Positions 40,358-49,061 of a stretch of DNA of 64,000 nucleotides are shown here, piece after piece. The first letter of the stretch is position 1. The number at the start of each line of letters is the position of its first letter. Source of the DNA: Acidobacteriota bacterium (lineage in GTDB: Bacteria; Acidobacteriota; UBA6911; RPQK01; JAJDTT01); the NCBI GenBank assembly GCA_022827025.1, contig JAJDTT010000065.1:1-64000 (forward strand). The letters run 5' to 3'. The notes under the pieces are model-generated. The model was not told the origin of the DNA and searched no databases. It saw nothing but the letters and a program-made list of their open reading frames with translations. The position numbers and the translations under genes were made by a program.

Positions 40358-40788
40358 CGACCTGTGCCGGTCAACTCAGTTACTTCGGCCGCTGCCGCGC
40401 CGTTTCTCTTCAAGAGAGCGATGGCGTTGCGATCGAAACTTGCGAACACGTTTCCACCGAATGCCTCACCTTGATGGGCGATGACTCCGTCGGCGAAGTC
40501 TCCGCCCGCGCGCAGCAGAGTCAAACCCGCCTCGACCGCCGTAAGATCAGTGACCACGGCCTCGATCTCACATATCGCCTCGATCGCTCCAGCGATTTCA
40601 TCAACTTTGTGACGGTAGCCGCGTTTCAACACCCAGGCGAACTCGCAGAAGACCGGTACGGGGATGGCAATGACCGTGGCGCGCAGGAGCATCGCCTGTG
40701 CAACTGCGGCCTGTTCCTTGTCGTCCTGTAGGACGGTTCGCAGCAGCACATTCGTATCGGCTGTAATCCTCACTTCTCGCCCGCCCAT
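40354..40788 (-). CDS. vapC: VapC-type PIN-domain toxin (copy 1, intact)
   Basis: The product is 144 residues. The PIN-domain acidic residues are where expected: Asp11 in ITADTNVLLR, Glu49 in VFCEFAWVL, and Asp97/Asp100 with Asp118 in GGDFADGVIA and FASFDRN. VapC toxins are Mg-dependent RNases that cut specific RNAs, often tRNA. The gene begins 19 bases inside the end of the upstream antitoxin gene, the usual vapBC arrangement. It is full length and looks active. A decayed paralogue with the same order lies at 48896-49061. Confidence 0.88.
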   Translation of the reverse strand: MGGREVRITADTNVLLRTVLQDDKEQAAVAQAMLLRATVIAIPVPVFCEFAWVLKRGYRHKVDEIAGAIEAICEIEAVVTDLTAVEAGLTLLRAGGDFADGVIAHQGEAFGGNVFASFDRNAIALLKRNGAAAAEVTELTGTGR

Positions 40789-41021
40789 CCGGCAGCGGCG
40801 AATTCGTTGATCTCCTCGATGGATAGTTTTGGCGTTCCCGGTCTCGCAAGGATACCGAAGACGCTTGCCGCAGAATTTCCGCGCTTTGGCCTCAGTTGCA
40901 TCCGTCCGCCCGTCAGCAGATCGATGTCAAGCTTGTCGCCGGGACGCACCCCCAGATGGTTGAGCACCTCTTTGCGCAGTGTGATCTGCCCCTTGGCGGT
41001 TACTTTGAGTGTGATGGCCAC
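40770..41021 (-). CDS. vapB: AbrB-fold antitoxin of the vapBC pair (copy 1)
   Basis: The 83-residue product starts at GTG 41021 with GGAG upstream. It has the AbrB/MazE swapped-hairpin domain in its first half (AITLKVTAKGQITLRKEVLNHLG, RPGDKLDIDLLTGGRMQLRP) and a C-terminal toxin-binding tail (LSIEEINEFAAAGWAG). The antitoxin should bind VapC and repress the shared promoter. The longer frame extending to 41258 is not used. It is about 70% identical by eye to the antitoxin at 49043-49294. Confidence 0.85.
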   Translation of the reverse strand: MAITLKVTAKGQITLRKEVLNHLGVRPGDKLDIDLLTGGRMQLRPKRGNSAASVFGILARPGTPKLSIEEINEFAAAGWAGEK

Positions 41022-41445
41022 GGTCGCAACTCCATTGAACTCGATTGGCAAAGTGTAAGGCAATACTGCCTTGCTTTCAATGGTTGCGAATCCATAGCTT
41101 CCCTCGAACAACGGCCATTGGATCCCGATATCCGCCGGCCTGTCTCGGGGACAGTTCGGTTCCCCGCCCTGAAGCCGTACAGCTGCGTTCCTCTCGTCGA
41201 TTTTCCCCAGGCCCCTCTCGGCCCAACGAATGTGCCCGACCGATTCACCAGAAGACACCGCCTTTGTTGGCGGCGTATTGTGGGACGGGGTGGCAGTCTG
41301 GACGCCTGAGATTCTGTCATGGTCGCAGCGTAGAATCTGGGGATTTTCGAGAGGCCAGAATCGCTACGGCGCCCTGTACGAAGAGACCCAAAGCGGCAGG
41401 CTTCCGAAGCGGTTCTCTCAAAGTGGGGCTGCGTCAGGACGGGCA
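41022..41445. other. Intergenic between divergent genes
   Basis: About 420 bases separate the antitoxin start (minus strand) from the methyltransferase start (plus strand). Its first 60 bases resemble the sequence upstream of the second antitoxin at 49295-49360, so the vapB promoter region is probably duplicated with the gene. No coding frame is credible. The promoter of the methyltransferase must lie here but was not identified. Confidence 0.4.
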
Positions 41446-43638
41446 ATGAGTATCGAGCACCAATTCGATGTTTCCTTGGTTGCCCGCATGGCACTCAAGG
41501 AAAAACAGATCCAGCAGATCTACCGTCCCATCATCGGTGTCCATAAGTGGTTCGCCCGCCGTCCCGGCACTCTGTTTCGTGGCTTGATTCTGGCCGAATT
41601 CGGTCGGGACCGGCTAGAAAAGACTTTTTACCGAAGAAACGACCTTGCAGGGATCCGGATCGCAGACCCGTTCATGGGCGGCGGGACTCCGCTCATTGAG
41701 GCCAATCGTGTTGGATGCGAAGTGCAGGGTTTCGACATCAATCCGATGGCAACCTGGATTGTCCGCGAAGAGATCGATTCCATCGACGTGTCGGCTTACC
41801 GGCAAGCGGCTCGGCGCCTTCTGGAGGCTCTGCGTACCGAAATCGGTCCATATTACCGAACCTCCTGTCCACTCTACGGTGACGCGAATGTACCCGTGAA
41901 GTCCTTCCTGTGGGTCAAGATCCTCGATTGCACACATTGCGGGCAAGCGTTCGATCTCTTTCCGGGCTACTTGGTTGCGAGAAACCGGCGTCACCCGATG
42001 AATGTCTTGGTGTGCCCGACGTGTGGTGATCTGAACCAAGTCGAGGATTACAAGGAATTGGGAGATTGCTCAAGCTGTGGGACCAAACTTCGCCAAACCG
42101 GTCCCGCGCGCAGAGGGCGCTGCGAGTGCCCCCATTGCGGGCATTCCAACGCCTATCCGGGAGAGGTTCAACGTCCACTGCGACACCGCATGTTCGCAAT
42201 GGAATACTACAACCCCACGCGAAAGGCCAAACACAAGGGCCGATTCTTCAAGAAACCGGACAACGAAGATATCTTGCGAATGGAGGCCGCTACAAAGCGA
42301 TGGGAACAACTCACTCATCGCTTCGTCCCGGACCAGGAGATCCTCTCTGGAGACGAGACCGATCGTCTGCATCGCTGGGGCTACACCCGCTATCGAGATC
42401 TCTTCAATCCGCGTCAACTTCTGGGCTTGGAGTTGAGTTGCCGGATGATTTCCCAGTGCTCAGACCAGCGAATACGCCATGCGCTCGCCACCAATCTCTC
42501 CGACTTGTTGCGCTATCAGAACATGCTCTGCCGCTACGACACGACGGCGCTCAAGTCGTTGGACATCTTCTCCGTACACGGCTTTCCGGTGGGGTTGGTA
42601 CAGTGCGAATCAAATTTCCTCGGCATCACCAACGGACCCAGCCGCAACGTCGGCTCCGGCGGATGGTCCAACATTGTCCACAAATATGCCAAGGCGAAAC
42701 TGTATTGCACCGCGCCGTTCGAAGTTAGGCGCCAAGGGACCCGTAATGTCCGGATTCCCATCAAAGGGGAATGGATCGGCGATACTCGGAACGGGCAACG
42801 GCGCAAAGTGGCTATCCGTTGTGCTAGCGCTACCGCCATCGACCTCTCGCCGGAGAGCCTCGATGCCGTGTTCACAGATCCCCCATATTTCGGCAACGTG
42901 CAATATAGCGAGCTGATGGATTTCTGTTATGTCTGGCTTCGCCGCTTAGTGGGCAATGAAGCGGATGGCTTTGAGCGCTCGCTCACGCGATCTCAGGACG
43001 AACTTAATGGCAATATAACCCGGAATCATGGCTTGGATCATTTCACAGAAGGACTCTCCGCCGTCTATTCACGAATGGCACAAGCCTTGAAGCCCGGCGC
43101 GCCGCTCGCCTTCACCTACCACCATAACAAGCTGGAGACGTATCACGCCGTCGGAGTGGCCATCCTGGACGCCGAGTTGGTCGTTTCTGCCACACTGCCC
43201 TGTCCCGCCGAAATGGGGGGCTCCATCCACATCCACGGCACGAGTTCGTCGATCATCGATACCGTGTTCGTCTGTCGGACATCGGGTACAGTGCCGCGCC
43301 ACTGGATATTCGACACGCCCGAACAGCTTGCAGCAATCGTGGCGGTGGATTTGGCAGACTTGGAGCAGGCGGGCAGAACGCCAACCCGAGGAGACACACG
43401 TTGTATCGTCTTCGGCCATCTCACGCGTATGGCCGTCTGGAAACTCCGTCGGCACTGGGACAAGGGTCAGCCGATTGCTAAGAAACTCGCGGCATTTGGC
43501 GCCACAGTATCCAGCCTTGGAGATCCTGCCCAGATCTTGGAACTAGTGGCCGCCGCCGAACCAGTACCAATATCGCCGGGACCGTTGTTACGAAAGAGGC
43601 AGTCCAACGAAGAGACAAGTGATGTCGTTTCCTTTTGA
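41446..43638 (+). CDS. Zinc-ribbon DNA methyltransferase, DUF1156-like
   Basis: The 730-residue product starts at ATG 41446. It has an N-terminal domain (ALKEKQIQQIYRPIIGVHKWFARRP) and the SAM-binding-like DPFMGGGTPLIEANR at about 75-88. A central insert carries four CxxC pairs (CTHC, CPTC, CSSC, CPHC), probably two zinc ribbons. The catalytic motif DPPYFGNVQY is at about 478, as in N6-adenine or N4-cytosine methyltransferases. Such DUF1156-like methylases are often found in restriction or phage-defence loci. The next gene overlaps it by 17 bases and looks like its partner nuclease. The target sequence cannot be read from this. Confidence 0.8.
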   Translation: MSIEHQFDVSLVARMALKEKQIQQIYRPIIGVHKWFARRPGTLFRGLILAEFGRDRLEKTFYRRNDLAGIRIADPFMGGGTPLIEANRVGCEVQGFDINPMATWIVREEIDSIDVSAYRQAARRLLEALRTEIGPYYRTSCPLYGDANVPVKSFLWVKILDCTHCGQAFDLFPGYLVARNRRHPMNVLVCPTCGDLNQVEDYKELGDCSSCGTKLRQTGPARRGRCECPHCGHSNAYPGEVQRPLRHRMFAMEYYNPTRKAKHKGRFFKKPDNEDILRMEAATKRWEQLTHRFVPDQEILSGDETDRLHRWGYTRYRDLFNPRQLLGLELSCRMISQCSDQRIRHALATNLSDLLRYQNMLCRYDTTALKSLDIFSVHGFPVGLVQCESNFLGITNGPSRNVGSGGWSNIVHKYAKAKLYCTAPFEVRRQGTRNVRIPIKGEWIGDTRNGQRRKVAIRCASATAIDLSPESLDAVFTDPPYFGNVQYSELMDFCYVWLRRLVGNEADGFERSLTRSQDELNGNITRNHGLDHFTEGLSAVYSRMAQALKPGAPLAFTYHHNKLETYHAVGVAILDAELVVSATLPCPAEMGGSIHIHGTSSSIIDTVFVCRTSGTVPRHWIFDTPEQLAAIVAVDLADLEQAGRTPTRGDTRCIVFGHLTRMAVWKLRRHWDKGQPIAKKLAAFGATVSSLGDPAQILELVAAAEPVPISPGPLLRKRQSNEETSDVVSF

Positions 43639-44640
43639 AGTCAGCTTCGACGAAGTCCGCGCAAATTTGGATGATTATGTCGATAAGATATTCGGATGCC
43701 TTACGTCTGATTTCATGGTCATGCCAAAGGGACAGGATTCGTGGAGTTTTCGACCTTTGAATCTGGTTATGAGGCCCTCAAGCGTGCCACCAGTGCGTTC
43801 CAGCATGTAACGCCGTCCACAGTTGCACCAATCGTTTTCGAAACGCCAATTTCTCTGATCGTCCTTCGATGCATTTTGGGATTCACGCCTCCGGAATGGG
43901 CCTACTACACAAGTCGGCACACCAAAGTCGAAGTGACGCAGAGCGCGGCCCGAACCATTGACCGAAACATCCGTAGGAACCCGGGTGTGCCCTTACCGAG
44001 AAATGGAGGAATTACAGAGCAGCGTATTTGTGCAATGATCGCCTCTGCGTGCTATATGCTCAATTCTGGCGCCCCAAAGGTTCGTTCCGACAAACTTCAC
44101 AGGCTAGACAAGGTCGACACGATGTCGGGGCTGGAAAGTCTGAAAGCACTCGCGGTTCTCGGCGTTCCTTATTCTGTCCTGCTCTATGAACGATTTCTCG
44201 GCAGACCATTTGCAAGCCACCGGGATTCGATCAGTGAGCTTGTAGGTAGGATCGTCGAAGATGCCATTGAGAATATCCTATCCCACGCTCGGATCAGCTA
44301 CCGAAAGACTGGAAGCGTACCCGGATTGGACCAGGCTCCCGATTTCATCATCCCAAATGAGTTCAATCCTCAGGTCGCGATCGAGGCTAAACTTACCGAG
44401 GACGACGGTACGGCAAGAGACAAGGTCACGCGAGTTCAGCACCTCGCCTCATTAAGTATGCAGGGTCAGCCTCCAGATCAGCCAAAATTCGAACTGGTCG
44501 CTTGTATCGCTGGCCGTGGATTTGGCATCCGCCGCGAGGATATGAAGAAGCTACTTCTTGCGACGCGAGGAAAGGTGTTTACTCTCCAGAATATGCAACA
44601 GCTCGTAGAGCATACTCGATTAGCAGAGTTCCGCTCATAG
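43622..44640 (+). pseudogene. Restriction-endonuclease-like gene with a frameshift
   Basis: ATG 43622 starts inside the methyltransferase gene. The first about 39 codons (MSFPFEVSFDEVRANLDDYVDKIFGCL...MPKGQD) run into a frame that ends at 43810. The next frame, from GTG 43741, continues smoothly with VEFSTFESGYEALKRATS to 44640. A one-base loss in GATTCGTGG (expected GATTTCGTGG) at about 43738 would join the two into one protein of roughly 339 residues. The C-terminal half has APDFIIPNEFNPQVAIEAKLTEDDG, which resembles a PD-(D/E)xK nuclease core. The pairing with the methyltransferase suggests a restriction system. A sequencing or assembly error is also possible. Confidence 0.7.
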
Positions 44641-44761
44641 GAGAGCTCCGATCCGATGTCCAACGAATTGTCAATGACCAACTTCCATTGGGTTTCCACG
44701 CCCAATACATGTGCACGTCATGCATATTTCATCAACAGAACCAGGCTCCCCCATTCCTTCC

Positions 44762-44790
44762 TTGGTTAAGAGTAAGCCGTCTCCTATTAT
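44762..44790 (+). promoter_or_regulatory. Sigma-70-like promoter with tandem -10 repeats
   Basis: TTGGTT at 44762-44767 and TATTAT at 44785-44790 are 17 bases apart. The -10 lies inside an 11-base direct repeat (CCTATTATATT) at 44783-44793 and 44794-44804, giving a second TATTAT at 44796-44801. A short GC-rich hairpin-prone stretch follows near 44845-44880. The likely target is the protease gene at 44912. Confidence 0.45.
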
Positions 44791-44911
44791 ATTCCTATTA
44801 TATTGGGTATCAATTGAACAACGTCAAACGAGAGGTTGATTAGATCCCCGGGGGCCCTGTCCCTTTGGGGCTACGGGGAAGAACTCAAAGGAAGGAGGTC
44901 GAATTAAGTCT

Positions 44912-45580
44912 ATGTTTCAAAAGGCGAGTTGGCAAATTATGCCTCATATAGTTGGCTTGTTTACTCCGAAGTCCGGCATAGGAACTGGCACGATCATCAA
45001 TCGAAGAGGACTGATTTTGACGGCCAGCCACGTCATCCAAGGTGAAACAGGGTTTATCGTGGTCGCTCGGAATTATATGGACCGGCTGCCGCAGAGCCTC
45101 AACCTCCAATATCGCATCATTGAAAGGTACCCATCCCATGATTTGGCTTTAATCCATGTCCCGGGCCTCCCGCTCGACGGCATACAACTCCGAAGAAAGT
45201 TCAGATTTGAAGGGCTGGGATACGGCGAGCCAGTTGGATCATTCGGGTTTCCGGCTCCGGATTATGACGTTAGTCAACCCAATTCTCTTGACTCTTCCCT
45301 GGTTAGTATCACATTGACGCTACGCTTCAAGTCATATTTCATTTCGAGTTCCTTCCCAGGACCCCCTCCAGAAGAAGGCCCCCCGTCAAGGTTCTATTCA
45401 CTGGACTCGTTTGCTTACGGAGGACATAGTGGGGGACCGGTTTTTGATGCTGAGGGAAACATATTTGCTGTCATGGTCCGGTCCAACGTGGAACAAGGAA
45501 ATCATATCTCTTTCTGCGAGGCGGCTTGTCTTTCCAATATCCGGAAGTCACTGCTCCATCACCAAGCCCATGCTCCCTGA
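44912..45580 (+). CDS. Trypsin-like serine protease
   Basis: The 222-residue product has the full S1 triad in order: His40 in LTASHVIQ, Asp77 in YPSHDLALIHV and Ser173 in GGHSGGPVFD. The small size, without a PDZ domain or signal peptide, is like trypsin-like proteases associated with defence islands rather than DegP. AGGAGG precedes ATG 44912 by 13 bases. The gene is AT-richer than its surroundings. It stands between the restriction-like genes and a DUF262-HEPN pair. Its substrate is unknown; cleavage of a partner protein during phage infection is only a guess. Confidence 0.75.
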   Translation: MFQKASWQIMPHIVGLFTPKSGIGTGTIINRRGLILTASHVIQGETGFIVVARNYMDRLPQSLNLQYRIIERYPSHDLALIHVPGLPLDGIQLRRKFRFEGLGYGEPVGSFGFPAPDYDVSQPNSLDSSLVSITLTLRFKSYFISSSFPGPPPEEGPPSRFYSLDSFAYGGHSGGPVFDAEGNIFAVMVRSNVEQGNHISFCEAACLSNIRKSLLHHQAHAP

Positions 45581-45871
45581 TAAGAGCGTTCCCAGACTTA
45601 GCCCCTTCATTCCCGTAACAAGGGCGTAAGACTAGCTTATAATTCCCATAGATAACTGGTGAACTCAGTTCGGGAGAATTTGAAGAACCGATGACATAAA
45701 CATCGGTTGAAATTTGATGGTCATAGTTTCACCAGTGTCGCCATCGTACCACATATACAAAATCTACAATCCCCTTAACATTCCGTCGCGTTTTCCGCCC
45801 AAAACGGCGGCGGGCCGAACTCACGTAGGCTGGACTGCCATTATGCGCCAGATATCACTCGTTGTCTCGTA

Positions 45872-45899
45872 TTGCGTGACGCAAACGTCATGGTATAAT
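45872..45899 (+). promoter_or_regulatory. Candidate promoter in the 45.6-46.3 kb gap
   Basis: TTGCGT at 45872-45877 and a perfect TATAAT at 45894-45899 are 16 bases apart. AAGGAGG follows at 45914, inside the 22-codon frame that starts at 45907. What it drives is unclear, as no normal-sized gene follows. Confidence 0.3.
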
Positions 45900-46234
45900 G
45901 TCAACTATGAGCACTAAGGAGGAAGATGCCAGAAAATTATATTTTGTTCCGGTGACACAGTCACACCGACTCTGAATGTGTATCATATTTCTTTTTGGCC
46001 GGTTCGACCGTCACCACCGTAGCAACAGCTGACCACGGTAGTTGAGTCGTTAATTCGGAGATCTTCGCAGCATCCGGATGATACCTGGAGGCAAGGGATG
46101 CGTACCACTGTGATTTTGAGGGACACGGGTGCAACGACTGGTTCGCACAATGCAGACAAACGCGCATCTTGCACAAATTGGCCGCCTGACATAATAGTCC
46201 GTCCTTTTTGGCCTATTGCGGTCGGTCACGTTGA

Positions 46235-46263
46235 TTGACAGATAAAGACCATAACCATCTAGT
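46235..46263 (+). promoter_or_regulatory. Candidate promoter of the DUF262 gene
   Basis: A perfect TTGACA at 46235-46240 is followed after 17 bases by TCTAGT, a weak -10. Transcription would start close to 46270, just before ATG 46278. Moderate at best. Confidence 0.35.
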
Positions 46264-46277
46264 GTCGAGAATTACAC

Positions 46278-47384
46278 ATGAATGGAAACACAGCGGACAA
46301 CAAGGCAGGTACAGGAACCAATCGTATCCGATCTGAATCAGCTAAGCTACATGCTAATACCAGACGGGTTTATACTCAACCCTATGATCTCGTAGTTTCG
46401 TCATTAATCGACCAAATAAAAAATAATATAGTATTCCTGAGGCCACTTTCTGAACGTCCGCAATTCCAACGTCGATACGTATGGACGAACACTCGTGCCT
46501 CTCTGCTAGTCGAGTCGATTTTACTCAACGTACCGATTCCTCCGTGTTACTTGTCACAGAATGAACAATTTGAACTAGATGTCATTGATGGGCAGCAGCG
46601 CCTATACTCAATTTATCGTTTTGTGGAAAACGAATTTGCGCTAACAGGACTCAAAGTATTAGCGGACCTAAACCGTATGCGATTCCACCAACTTCCAGCC
46701 ATGTTACAGCGGAAAATTAGTACCCACACATTGCGGCTTGTTGCAATTACAAATGAATCGCATCCTGAAATCAAGTTCGATGTGTTTGAGAGGCTGAATA
46801 GCAACACTTCCCCCTTGAACGCGCAAGAACTACGAAATTGTGTCTATCGGGGTGCTTTGAACGAACTGTTAAAAGATGTAGTTTTTTATGAGCCGTGGCT
46901 GCGGATCGTTAATCGAAAGACACCAAACAAACGTATGCGAGATGAGGAGCTCGCACTTAGGTTTTTTGCCTGGCAACTTCAAGGCGTCGAAACTTACAGA
47001 ACACCCCAGAAGCATTGGCTAAATGATGCCGCACATGCCGGTCAATCGTATTCAGCAGCCAAGATTTCAGAACTACGGGCTATGTGGGAGGGTGCGATAA
47101 ACAATTCTCTGATCTGGTTTGATCCTTTGGAGTGTTTTCGTCGGTGGCCCGTACAGAGATACAGAACGATCAATCGAGCACTGTTTGATCTTACCATGTG
47201 TACGGCCGCTATAGTCTCTCCGGATACAGCCAAAGCTGTTCGATCCAGCTTTAGAGCTGAGTACGAGAGACTGCTTAGAAATGTCGAATTCGAAGACCTC
47301 ATTAGTAGGGCCATAGATCATACTAGGAGAACCAAACGGCGTCTCCAGATATGGAAAGACCACGTCGGACGAGTCCTTGTATAG
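46278..47384 (+). CDS. DUF262-domain protein (GmrSD N-terminal-like)
   Basis: The product is 368 residues with the DUF262 hallmark DVIDGQQRLYSIYRF (DGQQR at 104-108), preceded by FLRPLSERPQFQRRYVWTNTRASLLVESILLNVPIP and followed by FDVFERLNSNTSPLNAQELRNCVYRG. DUF262 is a ParB/Srx-like fold with proposed NTPase or nuclease activity. It is the N-terminal part of GmrSD modification-dependent restriction enzymes, but the C-terminal DUF1524 HNH domain is absent here. An HEPN protein gene follows after 24 bases. The pair recurs in defence loci. The gene is clearly AT-rich relative to the flanking chromosome. Confidence 0.82.
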   Translation: MNGNTADNKAGTGTNRIRSESAKLHANTRRVYTQPYDLVVSSLIDQIKNNIVFLRPLSERPQFQRRYVWTNTRASLLVESILLNVPIPPCYLSQNEQFELDVIDGQQRLYSIYRFVENEFALTGLKVLADLNRMRFHQLPAMLQRKISTHTLRLVAITNESHPEIKFDVFERLNSNTSPLNAQELRNCVYRGALNELLKDVVFYEPWLRIVNRKTPNKRMRDEELALRFFAWQLQGVETYRTPQKHWLNDAAHAGQSYSAAKISELRAMWEGAINNSLIWFDPLECFRRWPVQRYRTINRALFDLTMCTAAIVSPDTAKAVRSSFRAEYERLLRNVEFEDLISRAIDHTRRTKRRLQIWKDHVGRVLV

Positions 47385-47408
47385 ACGGTAAACTAGAGAG
47401 CGTTTTCG

Positions 47409-48107
47409 ATGCAGCGATTCACCGACGTGTATCATGAGATGGGAAATCGGCTTGAGGAAGTTAGCATGCTCACGGAGATGGCAGCCGATTTCGAGCGGAA
47501 AGATGCGATACGATTCCGCAAAAAGATTAATGCAATTTCTCGCGGTGCCATAGTACTTCTTTGCAGCCATCTTGAAGCATACATTAGAGAACTCGGCGAG
47601 AAAGCGTTGGACTCTTTGAGCGAAAATTCGACGCCGCGCACTAATCTTTCGTCGCGCGTCTATTACCATATCTCCATAGACCTCCTAGAGAACTTTTGTG
47701 CAATGAACAACCCAGAAAAAGCTGCGAATAAGATTTTTGAGTTTATTGAAAAAGACATATCATTCTGGTCCAAATCTGGGCCATTTCCTCGTCCGGTCGA
47801 GGCAAAACGTTTCAACAGAGGTTTTTCCACGCCGAAATTCAATAAGATAAAAGGGTATTTTAATCGGTTTGGTTACACCAGCTATAAGCATGATCTTGAG
47901 AGATGTTTGAAGGCAGACTTTAATCCAACAGTTACAATGGTAGATCACCTTGTTGATACTAGAAACCAGATCGCACACGGGGATTTTTCCATAAGTCTGA
48001 CGCCGCTTGACATAAATATTATGATTCAAAAGATTCTTGTTTTCTGTCAGAAGACTGAAGAGGTGTTTGCTATATGGTGGCGATTTAGTGTCTGCGGCGA
48101 AACGTAG
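47409..48107 (+). CDS. HEPN-domain protein (MAE_28990/MAE_18760-like)
   Basis: The 232-residue all-helical protein ends its core with LVDTRNQIAHGDFS, the HEPN RNase signature (Arg185, Asn186, His190; R-x4-H). Its first part, GAIVLLCSHLEAYIRELGEKAL, matches the leading helices of the MAE_28990/MAE_18760 HEPN group. Such proteins are often encoded next to DUF262 genes, as here. The likely role is an RNA-cleaving effector, kept in check or guided by the DUF262 protein. Both genes may be co-transcribed (24-base gap). Confidence 0.8.
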   Translation: MQRFTDVYHEMGNRLEEVSMLTEMAADFERKDAIRFRKKINAISRGAIVLLCSHLEAYIRELGEKALDSLSENSTPRTNLSSRVYYHISIDLLENFCAMNNPEKAANKIFEFIEKDISFWSKSGPFPRPVEAKRFNRGFSTPKFNKIKGYFNRFGYTSYKHDLERCLKADFNPTVTMVDHLVDTRNQIAHGDFSISLTPLDINIMIQKILVFCQKTEEVFAIWWRFSVCGET

Positions 48108-48412
48108 TTGGCGGAGCGTTGGTCTTGAGGTGTTCGCAACTGTTGGTGTGAGTAGTGGTGATAGCAATACGGATTCCCGTATCGAACCCCATTGCCTGTA
48201 GAATTTCACGTAGAGAACCGACTACTTACTCCCTGATTAGTGAATCGCGCGCTGTAAATGCGTCGTCGCGGATGAGGAGGAGCGAAGTTGATGCGAGCTG
48301 TGAGATGGCTGCGCGAAACACGTCGTCAGACTTGGAACACGGTTCGGGGATTAACCGGCTTCTCAAGCACGAGTTTATGGTGCGGGGCGGGGAGAAAGGC
48401 GTCGATTACATC

Positions 48413-48646
48413 TTAGGGCAATAGAAGAACCAGCGGCTGATTAGGCGGATCAGATTGGATGTGGAATCGGTCCGTCCATTGCAGTTGGAGTTCGGGAAAT
48501 GCGCAAGATATTTCCAGGAATGACGCTACTGGACCTTCGAGGATTGGCAGCGAGAACTGCGTGTGGCGTCGAAGGCGGGACACGTACCCCCTAGGATAAT
48601 CGTGACCTGGGTACGAATTCACGAATGCTATGGACGCCCCATACAC
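48413..48646 (-). pseudogene. Unidentified gene remnant
   Basis: A 77-residue frame (MYGASIAFVNSYPGHDYPRGY ... RFHIQSDPPNQP) has protein-like composition. The same frame stays open upstream for about 17 further codons (LRAKRSFNVFQSALDLLV) to a stop codon, with no start in the expected place. No family is recognised. It may be the end of a lost gene. Confidence 0.3.
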
Positions 48647-48844
48647 AAGCAGGTCTAATGCACTCTGAAAAACATTGAAGGACCGCTTAGCCCGGAGATC
48701 TCAACAGAAAGATAGATAGGGGAAAAACACCGCTCATGAGTGCCGCTGGGAGGTCAGATGCCCCTAGACATCGCCGAATTTCGGCTTTCGTCGCCGCATT
48801 CGAGTCGGCAGGACGGCTCTCGAATTCATGTAGACTAAAAACCA

Positions 48845-48893
48845 CTGAAATTCTGTAAAAAACCGATTATCGTGTCGGTGATGAGAAATTGCG
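48845..48893. repeat. Dispersed ~48-bp repeat, copy 2
   Basis: This is the partner of 26410-26457. It has CACTGAAAT at its left and GTGTCGGTGATGAGAAATTG at its right. Its right end touches the vapC-derived sequence directly. Confidence 0.55.
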
Positions 48894-48895
48894 GT

Positions 48896-49061
48896 TAGAG
48901 AGCGATGGCACTGCGCTCAAAACTCGCGAGCAGGGAGCGCCAATGACCGTGGCGCGCAGGTGCAACTCCTGTGCCGGCGAGGCGTATTCGTCGGGATCCT
49001 ACAGGACCGCACGCAGCAGCAGTTTCTCATAGGCTGTAATACTCACTCCTCGTCTGCCCAA
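48896..49061 (-). pseudogene. Decayed VapC toxin (copy 2)
   Basis: The DNA matches the intact vapC at both ends but lacks about 215 bases in the middle: the piece corresponding to 40416-40447 is joined almost directly to the piece corresponding to 40667-40790. The N-terminal reading is GVSITAYEKLLLRAVL followed by a TAG, so the first catalytic Asp (ITAD in copy 1) is Tyr, and a stop lies at codon 19. The toxin cannot be made. Its antitoxin gene (49043-49294) remains intact. Confidence 0.8.

Larger units (their letters stand above)
45581..46277. other. AT-rich intergenic stretch with promoter-like signals
   Basis: About 700 bases without a firm gene. A promoter-like TTGCGT (45872) to TATAAT (45894) pair is followed by ATG at 45907 and a 22-codon frame ending at 45975. 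On the other strand a 71-residue Cys-containing frame (45961-46176, start MCKMRVCLHCA) is open, but lacks a clear ribosome site and family match. Neither is called as a gene. Confidence 0.3.
48108..48895. other. Gene-poor stretch with remnants at the island's right edge
   Basis: About 790 bases hold no full gene. Two minus-strand stretches have protein-like composition but no proper start: about 48155-48360 (with SDDVFRAAISQLASTSLLLIRD) and 48413-48646, listed separately. The right end carries the ~48-bp repeat at 48845. It looks like decayed sequence. Confidence 0.4.

Noticed and set aside
45961-46176. 71-residue Cys-containing frame (minus strand)
   Set aside because: No clear ribosome site, no family match, and no conservation evidence, so it is not called as a gene.
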